Source: Sphingobium sp. MI1205
GTDB taxonomy: Bacteria > Pseudomonadota > Alphaproteobacteria > Sphingomonadales > Sphingomonadaceae
NCBI RefSeq assembly: GCF_001563285.1
Contig: NZ_CP005188.1
Span: forward strand, 1,245,501 to 1,309,500
Reading direction: 5' to 3'
DNA length: 64,000 nt
The first letter of the stretch is position 1. Every line of letters starts with the position of its first letter. Shown here one piece after another: positions 57,681 to 64,000 of this stretch. A program made the translations under genes and the position numbers. The notes beneath the pieces are model-generated. The model had not been told where the DNA came from and did no database searches. It worked only from the letters and a program-made list of their open reading frames with translations.

Positions 57681-57848
57681 TCACCCGCCGAAATGGCGCA
57701 GCAGATCAACCGAGCCGCTGAAGCCGTACGCGTTGAGGATCGGCACATGCTCGACACCGCGCGCGCCGCGCTCGACCGGTCGGCTGGGCAAATCGACAGA
57801 GTTGTAAAACGAGGGCAGGGGGCCGACCGGCAGATCGAACGCCAGATA
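57681..57848 (-). pseudogene. 3' fragment of an unidentified gene, cut by the IS91 element
   Basis: On the minus strand a frame of about 55 codons ends with TGA at 57681-57683 and has strong local codon preference (mostly G or C in third positions). It reads YLAFDLPVGPLPSFYNS, then VEHVPILNAYGFSG and ends LLRHFGG. Its upstream end is lost where the IS91-type recombinase begins, so only the C-terminal part is left. The family was not recognised. It meets the PiuC fragment end to end. Confidence 0.45.
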
Positions 57849-57849
57849 C

Positions 57850-58654
57850 TTGCGCGATGTCGAGCGGTTCGCGATCTGGCTTGGACGGCCACCTGACACG
57901 GCAACCGATGAAGATTTGCGCCGCTACCAGATCGAGCAGTCGGAGATGGGGTTCGGCGCCCCGGCCATGAACACCGGCGTGTCAGCGCTCCGGTTCTTCT
58001 ACATACGAACACTGGATCGTCCTGACCTGACCCGCAAGCTCCACCGGGTGAAGCATCCTCGCGCCTTGCCGACCGTGCTCAGCCGGGACGAAGTGGGCCG
58101 GATGCTGAATGCCGCGACCAGTATCAAGCACCAGGCGATCCTGTCCGTTGCCTATGGAGCCGGCCTGCGCGCAGGGGAAGTGTCCCGCCTCAGGGTCCGT
58201 GATCGACAGCGAACGCATGCTGCTCCGGGTTGAGTGCGGCAAGGGCGGCCGGCATCGCAATGCCATGCTCGCCCATGACCTGCTCGTTCTCCTGCGGGAA
58301 TGGTGGAAGATCGGGCGCAAAGAGGGTGTGATGCATCCCGATGGCTGGCTGTTCCCAGGCATGCATTACCTCAAACCCATCAGCACCCGGCAAGTGTTCC
58401 GCATTGCTGCCGAAGCCGCCCATGCCGCCGGGATCACCAAGCGGGTTGGGCCGCATACATTGCGCCACAGCTTCGCCACCCACCTGCTCGAAGACGGCGT
58501 CGATGTCCGTATCATCCAGGTGCTGCTGGGGCATTCCCAATTGCAGACCACGACGCTGTACACCCGGGTGGCAACTCGCACGGTGAAGGCAGTGGTCAGC
58601 CCGCTCGATCGCCTGGGCATGTTCCCGGACTCGCAAGGATCGCCGTCCGGTTGA
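57850..58654 (+). pseudogene. IS91-associated tyrosine recombinase, N-truncated and frameshifted
   Basis: The XerC-like accessory recombinase of IS91-type elements. The first frame (from about 57850) carries YLRDVERFAIWLGRPPD, ALRFFYIRTLDRPDLTRKL and GAGLRAGEVSRLRV with the first catalytic Arg. At about 58200 the reading frame shifts by +1 (CGTGATCGACAGC where GAC-ATC is expected), consistent with a 2-base deletion, and continues DSERMLLRVECGKGGRHR, HTLRHSFATHLLE and LLGHSQLQTTTLYTRV with the remaining catalytic residues. About 40 residues of the N-terminal SAM-like domain are absent, the expected start being replaced by the junction. It is inactive as encoded. Confidence 0.85.
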
Positions 58655-58658
58655 GCCG

Positions 58659-59852
58659 GTGCGCGCCTCACTCGAGGTCGCTGACATCTTCCGCGCTGCC
58701 GGGCCCGGCTACCGGGCCGCTCATGCCGGGCACCTGAACCTCGTCCAGCTCAAGGTGATGACGGCGGTCGAGAACTGCCGCACCGCTGCGCTGGGCGGCC
58801 ACGTCGAGGCCTGCGAAGACTGCGGGCACTGGCGAGTCGCCTACAACTCCTGCCGCAACCGGCACTGTCCCAAATGCCAGGGCGCCGCAGCACGCGACTG
58901 GTTGGCGGCACGCGAGGCCGACTTGCTCCCGGTCGGCTACTTCCACGTCGTGTTCACGCTGCCCGCCGAGATCGCCGACATCGCGTGGCAGAACAAGGCG
59001 GCGCTCTACGACCTGCTGTTCCGCGCGGCGTCGGAGACGATGCTCACCATCGCCGCCGATCCGAAGCATCTCGGCGCGCGGATCGGCATCACCGCCGTGC
59101 TCCACACCTGGGGCTCGGCGATGACGCACCACCCGCACGTGCACATGATCGTGCCAGGCGGCGGGATATCGCGTGACGGGCAGCGCTGGATATCGTCGCG
59201 GCCTGCCTTTCTCCTACCGGTGCGCGTGCTCGGCAAGCTGTTCCGACGGCTGTTCCTGACCCGGCTGCTGGCCTTGTACGACGCCGGACGGCTCTTCTTA
59301 GGCGGGGGCGTCGCGCCGCTCGCCCAACGGCGGGCGTTCCTGCGCTTCCTGTCGCCTGTGCGGAAGAAGCGCTGGGTGGTCTATGCCAAGCAACCCTTCG
59401 CGGGACCACAGGCGGTGCTCGCCTATCTGTCGCGTTACACCCACCGGATCGCGATCTCGAACCGGCGGCTGATCGCGTTTGATGGCAACGGCGTCACCTT
59501 CCGCTACAAGGATTATCGCCGCGACGGCCCCGAGCGGCAGCGGGTCATGACACTCGCCACCGACGCGTTCATCCAGCGGTTCCTGCTCCACGTCCTGCCG
59601 CGCGGGTTCCACCGCATCCGCCATTACAGTCTGCTCGGCGGATCCGCCCGCAAGGCCAGCCTGGCACTCGCCCGCCAGTTGCTCGAGGTTGCGCCCGAAC
59701 CGGTCAACGACAACACCGACGAGCCTGCCGACCAGCGGCCGCCGTGCCCGTGCTGCGGCGGGCACATGGTCATCATCGAGACCTTCGAGCGCTGGCAGCA
59801 ACCACGGGCACCGCCGACAATGACGCCGCCAATCCGGGAGCTCGCGCCATAA
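58659..59852 (+). CDS. IS91-family transposase
   Basis: A 397-residue rolling-circle transposase. The N-terminal zinc-binding domain has CEDCGHW and CRNRHCPKC. The HUH-like motif is HHPHVHMIVPGGG (about residue 160) and the catalytic Tyr region is YLSRYTHRIAISNRR. A C-terminal CPCCGGHM pair follows. It starts with GTG 4 bases after the recombinase stop. Unlike its partner gene it is intact, so it could still act in trans. Confidence 0.93.
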   Translation: MRASLEVADIFRAAGPGYRAAHAGHLNLVQLKVMTAVENCRTAALGGHVEACEDCGHWRVAYNSCRNRHCPKCQGAAARDWLAAREADLLPVGYFHVVFTLPAEIADIAWQNKAALYDLLFRAASETMLTIAADPKHLGARIGITAVLHTWGSAMTHHPHVHMIVPGGGISRDGQRWISSRPAFLLPVRVLGKLFRRLFLTRLLALYDAGRLFLGGGVAPLAQRRAFLRFLSPVRKKRWVVYAKQPFAGPQAVLAYLSRYTHRIAISNRRLIAFDGNGVTFRYKDYRRDGPERQRVMTLATDAFIQRFLLHVLPRGFHRIRHYSLLGGSARKASLALARQLLEVAPEPVNDNTDEPADQRPPCPCCGGHMVIIETFERWQQPRAPPTMTPPIRELAP

Positions 59853-60478
59853 CCCGGCATGGCCTGCAACTAACCAATCCAGCGGCCGTCGCCTCGCTGG
59901 AAACGCGAACTCTCACCTCCGTCGCCGACTCCAATCCCAAATGCTGCGATGGGGCGCCAAAACGACGATCATATACGTGGTCCCGTCACCGAAAATACGC
60001 GTGGTTGATGCGGTCCGCGCCGCCGTCAGGTTGCACTCCGTCGGCACCGCAGACCCCGCCGAATCCGACATCCCCATAGCTTAGCACCTACCGATCCGCG
60101 GGTCGTACCTGTCCGGGCTTAGTACGCTTGTCGGCGCCCGAAACCCTTCGACGATCCGGAACGGCTCCTTTCCGGATCGCCGATCGGGATAGCGGACATC
60201 CCAGGTAGCGTGCCCGCGCGCCAGCTACGCGCCCCCGAATCCGGTTACTGCCAAGCCGGAAGTGAATGCTTGCAAGCCGCCGTGACAGCCTGTTTTTCCA
60301 TACGATAAAGCGGATATCGCTTCTGCGATGACCAGCCCGTGCGGTTGAAAGCCGGCACCCCTTCATAGTTCCAGATGAAAATTGCGGAAATTCTGCTTGT
60401 CTTTCGATTCTTCACGCACGAGACTGAGAGTTGACAGACACCCAGAAAAACTGGGGCATAGAGAGGACAGGAAAGACC
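59853..60478. other. region without convincing genes downstream of the IS91 transposase
   Basis: About 625 bases. Reading frames present have no family resemblance or coding-like codon use. It should contain the right end (ori) of the IS91 element and the junction to flanking chromosome. An inverted repeat lies at 60152-60179. Confidence 0.5.
60152..60179. repeat. perfect inverted repeat
   Basis: CGATCCGGA (60152-60160) and TCCGGATCG (60171-60179) form a 9-bp perfect stem around a 10-base loop. It lies in the gene-free stretch after the IS91 transposase and may be part of the element end or a terminator. There is no T tract. Confidence 0.5.
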
Positions 60479-60736
60479 ATGGAAGGCATCGAGATCGATT
60501 CCGGCGAGAAGGCAATCATTATCCTACAGAGCCTGATCTGCTATCTGCGTGAGAAAAATGTCTTGAACAGGGCTGACATTGAGGAGCTTCGAGAACGCGT
60601 CGATGCCAGGATATCGACAGCCGAAAAGTCAATGCCCTGTGATGTGGCGACTGCTGCCGCTGCGGCACGCGAAATGGCTGAGCTCGAGCAGTTTTGCAGC
60701 AAGCGGTACGGGGGAAAGCACCGCAAGAGCCACTGA
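60479..60736 (+). CDS. small hypothetical protein, coiled-coil/helical
   Basis: An 85-residue soluble protein, largely helical: SGEKAIIILQSLICYLREKN, then RADIEELRERVDARI and an Ala-rich helix, ending basic KHRKSH. The ATG at 60479 follows AGGAAAG. No family is recognised. The composition is consistent with a real gene, though its neighbours give no hint of function. Confidence 0.55.
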   Translation: MEGIEIDSGEKAIIILQSLICYLREKNVLNRADIEELRERVDARISTAEKSMPCDVATAAAAAREMAELEQFCSKRYGGKHRKSH

Positions 60737-60857
60737 CAGCGTCGTTCCCGCGCGTTTCTTTGCCGCCGACAGCGGGTCCTGGCGAGCGGCCAAGATAAAA
60801 TCGTGAAGCACCAAGCCGCTTAGACTGCGCTACGTCACCTCTTTCACGACTCTCGGC

Positions 60858-61442
60858 TCAGATCCCCTCTAGGGCCGCGACCATCATGCGCGCGCTGATA
60901 TCCGCAATGCCTGCCGCGCTGAGCTTGGGCATGGATATGCTGCGATGCCCCAGACCGAACACGCACCCGAGCAACAACTCCGTCGCAGCTTCCAGTTCGT
61001 CTTCATCCAGCGATGGGTTCACCGCTTGTGCAAAATGGCGGAGGCATCCGCGAAAGCGCCCGCACATTTCGCCGATGGTTCGACCGACGCTTTCGTTCCG
61101 GAAGCCTTCGGCGATGATGTCGAAAGATAACGCTTCATCGTCCTCGTCGATGACCTGCAGGAACAGTTCCCGGAAGGTTTCAAGAATGGTCAGTTCGCCA
61201 TTGTCAAACCGCGCCCGCAAATCGTTAAGCGCTGCGAGCCTCTCGTCGAAATCAGCGTGCACGATCGCTTCAATGATCTCTCCCTTGCTCTTGAACGAGC
61301 GGTAGATCAGCCCGACCGACATGTCCGCCGCTGCCGCGAGTTCCGACATCGATGACTGGTGAAAGCCCCTTGTCGCAAACAATTCCTTTGCGGCAACCCG
61401 GATGCGATCCGCGCTGAGCAGTTTTTGTTGCACCGCAGTCAT
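60858..61442 (-). CDS. TetR-family repressor of the RND efflux operon
   Basis: A 194-residue TetR-family regulator. The N-terminal helix-turn-helix reads AAKELFATRGFHQSSMSELAAAADMSVGLIYRSF, here seen as TRGFHQSSMSELAAA and MSVGLIYRSFKSKGEI; the C-terminal part is an all-alpha ligand-binding domain (VNPSLDEDELEAATELLLGCV). AAAGGA lies 4 bases before the ATG. It is divergent from an RND adaptor/pump operon with a palindromic site between them, the classic AcrR arrangement. Confidence 0.93.
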   Translation of the reverse strand: MTAVQQKLLSADRIRVAAKELFATRGFHQSSMSELAAAADMSVGLIYRSFKSKGEIIEAIVHADFDERLAALNDLRARFDNGELTILETFRELFLQVIDEDDEALSFDIIAEGFRNESVGRTIGEMCGRFRGCLRHFAQAVNPSLDEDELEAATELLLGCVFGLGHRSISMPKLSAAGIADISARMMVAALEGI

Positions 61443-61507
61443 TTTATCCTTTCCCAGATCTTTTTGCTTGAAATCTCCATGGCAGAATTTTAGGTGCGAT
61501 GCAATGT

Positions 61508-61523
61508 GAATGATCGTTCATTC
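61508..61523. promoter_or_regulatory. TetR-type operator palindrome
   Basis: GAATGA-TCGT-TCATTC: perfect 6-bp arms around 4 bases, in the middle of the 117-base gap between the divergent tetR-type gene and the RND adaptor gene. Position and symmetry fit the binding site of the adjacent TetR regulator, controlling both directions. Confidence 0.7.
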
Positions 61524-61559
61524 TCAAATATCCCTCCAACGGTCGCGACAAGGAGCATC

Positions 61560-62708
61560 ATGCAAAAGGCGATAGCAGCAGGGTTTCTCGCCTGCGCCTC
61601 CGCACTTACTCTCGGTGCCTGCGGTGAGCGGCAACCCGCGGCACCACCGGCCCCGACAGTCGGCGTCGTCACGCTGCATATCGAATCGGCGGCACTCACC
61701 AACGAGCTCCCCGGTCGCGTCGAGGCGCTGGAAACGGCGGATGTCCGCCCGCAAATCACCGGCGTCATCCGTCGTCGCCTGTTCACCGAAGGCAGCTACG
61801 TCAAGGCCGGGCAGATCCTCTACGAGATCGAGGATGCGCCTTATCGCGCGGCCGTCGCGCAGGCTAGGGGGGCGCTCGCCGTTGCCAGGTCGACGATCCA
61901 ATCCACGGCAATGCAGGCGCAGCGCTACAAGGAGCTGCTGGCCATCAACGCGGTCAGCAAGCAACAATACGACGACGCAGCAGCCGCCGCACAGCAGGCG
62001 CGCGCCAATGTTGCAGCGCAGCAAGGAGCGCTTCAATCCGCGCAGGTGAACCAGAACTTCACCCGCATTCGCGCGCCCATCTCCGGCCGCATCGGTCGTT
62101 CGCTCTACACGCCCGGCGCGCTCGTTTCGGCGGCGCAGGCGGACGCTCTGGCGACGATCCAGCGCACGGACTCCGTCTATGTCGATGTCACGCAGTCCGC
62201 CGCGCAGATCATCGACCTGAAGCAGGCCATGGCATCGGGCGGTGTCAGCGAGGCCGAAGGAGCGCGGATCCAACTAATTCTGCCCAACAATACGGTATAT
62301 CCAATCGAGGGCCGCCTGCAATTCGCCGACGTCACGGTCGATCCCAACTCGGGCTCGGTGATTCTGCGCGCGACGTTCCCGAACCCCGACGGATTGCTGC
62401 TCCCTGGCATGTACGTTCGGGCGAAGCTCGTCGAAGGGCTGCGCAGGAATGTCATCCTTGCCCCGCAGCAGGGTGTGACGCGCGATCCACGTGGCCGCGC
62501 CACTGCAATGGTGGTGGGCAAGGGCGACAAAGTTGAAGTCCGCCAGATCGAAACGGATCGCGCGGTCGGCGACAAGTGGATCGTGACCAAGGGCCTCCAC
62601 ACCGGTGACAGGCTGATCGTAGAGGGTTTGATGAACTTGCGCCCGGGTGCGGTCGTCAAACCGGGCAAGCCCCAGCAGATTACCGTTTCGGCGGGGGGAA
62701 CCAGGTAA
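61560..62708 (+). CDS. RND efflux periplasmic adaptor lipoprotein (MexA/AcrA-like)
   Basis: A 382-residue membrane-fusion protein. Signal peptide with lipobox LGAC (Cys about residue 21), then the lipoyl/barrel-sandwich domain (GRVEALETADVRPQITG; GSYVKAGQILYEIED), an alpha-hairpin (about 105-165) and beta-barrel domains (RIRAPISGRIGRSL; DPNSGSVILRATFPNPD). It links the inner-membrane pump to an outer-membrane channel for drug or solvent export. AAGGAG lies 4 bases before the ATG at 61560. The pump gene starts 3 bases after its stop. No outer-membrane channel gene is in view. Confidence 0.95.
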   Translation: MQKAIAAGFLACASALTLGACGERQPAAPPAPTVGVVTLHIESAALTNELPGRVEALETADVRPQITGVIRRRLFTEGSYVKAGQILYEIEDAPYRAAVAQARGALAVARSTIQSTAMQAQRYKELLAINAVSKQQYDDAAAAAQQARANVAAQQGALQSAQVNQNFTRIRAPISGRIGRSLYTPGALVSAAQADALATIQRTDSVYVDVTQSAAQIIDLKQAMASGGVSEAEGARIQLILPNNTVYPIEGRLQFADVTVDPNSGSVILRATFPNPDGLLLPGMYVRAKLVEGLRRNVILAPQQGVTRDPRGRATAMVVGKGDKVEVRQIETDRAVGDKWIVTKGLHTGDRLIVEGLMNLRPGAVVKPGKPQQITVSAGGTR

Positions 62709-62711
62709 CCC

Positions 62712-64000
62712 ATGTCCCGCTATTTCATAGACCGGCCCATCTTCGCATGGGTCATCGCCATCGTCATGATGCTTGCAGGCGTCCTGGCAATCCGCTCACT
62801 GGCTGTGGCCCAGTTCCCTGAAATCGCGGCGCCCGCCGTGCAGATATCGACCAGCTATCCCGGCGCCAACGCGGAGACGCTGGAAAGCACGACGACGCAG
62901 GTGATCGAGCAGCAGCTCAAGGGCATCGACCACTTGCGCTACTTCTCGTCATCGAGTGACGGCGCGGGCCGCCTGACCATCACCCTGACGTTCGAGCAGG
63001 GCACCGATCCTGACATCGCTCAGGTTCAGGTGCAGAACAAACTCGCACAGGCGACGCCGCTGCTTCCGCAGGAAGTGCAGCAGCAGGGCCTGCGCGTGAC
63101 CAAGTCGAGCGCCACATTTCTCATGATCATGGCCATCTATGCCGATGATGGTATCCACGACCAGCAGGATGCGGGCGACTTCATCGCATCCTCGTTGCAG
63201 GACCCGATCAGCCGCCTGAACGGCGTGGGTGATACCCAGCTTCTGGGTGCGCAATACGCCATGCGCGTCTGGCTCGATCCGACCAAGATGGCCAGTCTGG
63301 GCGTTACCGCGACTGATGTGACCGCCGCGATCCGGGCGCAGAACGCACAGGTTTCCGCCGGCCAGGTCGGCGCTTCGCCGTCACCCAAGGGACAAGCGCT
63401 CAACGCCACGATAGCCGCCCAGTCGCGCCTGCGCACCGCCGAGCAATTCCGCAAGATCATGCTGCGGAACAATCCCGATGGCTCGGTGGTCCACCTTTCC
63501 GACGTCGCACGCGTCGAACTGGGCGCCGAAAACTACAGCTTCGGCGCCTCACTCAACGGCCATCCAGCCGCGGGCTTGGGCATCAAGCTGGCGCCCGGCG
63601 CCAACGCCCTCGATACCGTGGACGGTGTGAAGACGAAGATCGACCAGCTCTCCAAGGACTTTCCGAGCTGGGTGAAGTACAAGTTCCCGGTCGATAACTC
63701 GACTTATGTCAAGCTCTCCGTCGAGCAGGTTGTCCATACACTTGTCGAAGCAGTCGTGCTCGTCTTCCTCGTCATGTTCCTGTTCCTGCAAAACTGGCGC
63801 GCGACGCTGATCCCCACCATCGCCGTCCCTGTGGTCCTGCTGGGATCGATCGCGATCCTGCAATTGGCCGGCTTTACCATCAATACCTTGACCCTGTTCG
63901 GCATGGTCCTGGCGATCGGCCTCCTGGTCGATGATGCCATTGTCGTAGTGGAGAATGTCGAACGTCTCATCCAGACTGAAGGGCTGAGCCCCAGGGAAGC
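62712..64000 (+). CDS. RND efflux pump, HAE1 family, N-terminal part (runs off right edge)
   Basis: The first 430 or so residues of an AcrB-like multidrug pump. [23 protein letters not shown] is the canonical N-terminus with the first transmembrane helix. The porter domain has [20 protein letters not shown] and [17 protein letters not shown]. Transmembrane helices 2-4 then start ([38 protein letters not shown]), the last carrying the paired Asp of the proton relay. The rest lies beyond the edge. It is cotranscribed with the adaptor. Confidence 0.95.
   Translation, partial: MSRYFIDRPIFAWVIAIVMMLAGVLAIRSLAVAQFPEIAAPAVQISTSYPGANAETLESTTTQVIEQQLKGIDHLRYFSSSSDGAGRLTITLTFEQGTDPDIAQVQVQNKLAQATPLLPQEVQQQGLRVTKSSATFLMIMAIYADDGIHDQQDAGDFIASSLQDPISRLNGVGDTQLLGAQYAMRVWLDPTKMASLGVTATDVTAAIRAQNAQVSAGQVGASPSPKGQALNATIAAQSRLRTAEQFRKIMLRNNPDGSVVHLSDVARVELGAENYSFGASLNGHPAAGLGIKLAPGANALDTVDGVKTKIDQLSKDFPSWVKYKFPVDNSTYVKLSVEQVVHTLVEAVVLVFLVMFLFLQNWRATLIPTIAVPVVLLGSIAILQLAGFTINTLTLFGMVLAIGLLVDDAIVVVENVERLIQTEGLSPRE

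Larger units (their letters stand above)
57845..59870 (+). mobile_element. IS91-family element, 5' truncated
   Basis: A two-gene element with a tyrosine recombinase followed by an IS91-type transposase, both rightward. The left end is truncated (the recombinase lacks its N-terminus) and abuts a host gene fragment. The right end is not defined; IS91 elements lack terminal inverted repeats and duplications. Boundaries given are approximate. Confidence 0.75.

Noticed and set aside
48457..64000. A second attachment site (repeat of the tRNA-Gly 3' end)
   Set aside because: No repeat of the tRNA 3' end was found by eye to the right of the integrase, so no island end is called.

Overview
The window looks like chromosome from a sphingomonad alphaproteobacterium (Sphingobium/Sphingomonas type). 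Supporting signs are uniformly high GC coding sequence, TonB-dependent receptors, DUF2794, DUF3035 and DUF1328 small proteins, a cysteine-type (not selenocysteine) glutathione peroxidase, Dxs followed by a Fur-family regulator, and GC-rich extragenic hairpin repeats. The genus is inferred from protein resemblance only.

Layout. 1-4.7 kb: the 5' part of a TonB-dependent receptor, then on the same strand a five-gene operon (DUF4198 protein, His/Met-rich periplasmic protein, HupE/UreJ membrane protein, single-pass anchored protein, DUF1624 membrane protein) that looks like an uncharacterised metal-handling unit. 4.9-19.6 kb: small conserved proteins, aconitase (acnA), a glutamine amidotransferase, a GST, an intracellular PHA depolymerase, a PepSY/response regulator/histidine kinase/DUF454 operon, a SIMPL protein, an ABC-F ATPase, a VIT transporter, glutathione peroxidase and a TRIC channel. 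19.8-46 kb: core housekeeping genes. These include sppA, gpmA, the run purE-purK-folA-ribF-ileS-lspA-DUF3035, dxs, a Fur/Zur regulator, the DUF423-Kef antiporter-SufU-like run, purT, a class A PBP, an LplT-like MFS protein, pgsA-moaD-moaE, an OxyR-type regulator, a TauE/SafE permease, cysE-DUF2794, a nitronate monooxygenase and a hydrolase.

46-60 kb is an accessory or decaying zone. It holds a PAS-PAS-kinase-receiver gene split by one in-frame TGA, tRNA-Gly(CCC) followed at once by a frameshifted tyrosine integrase, a decayed second copy of the tonB 3' end, and a complete cell-surface-signalling iron uptake operon. That operon runs sigma factor, FecR, STN-type receptor, PepSY protein, DUF3649, DUF3325, TonB. 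It is followed by a truncated PKHD (PiuC-type) hydroxylase and an IS91-family element whose own recombinase is frameshifted. All clear gene disruptions seen in the window lie here.

60.4-64 kb: a small hypothetical gene, then a divergent TetR regulator and RND efflux operon (lipoprotein adaptor and inner-membrane pump) with a clean palindromic operator between them. The pump runs off the right edge.

Many gene junctions overlap by 1-4 bases (ATGA, TGATG, TAATG), so translational coupling is a recurring feature of both the core and the iron-uptake operons.
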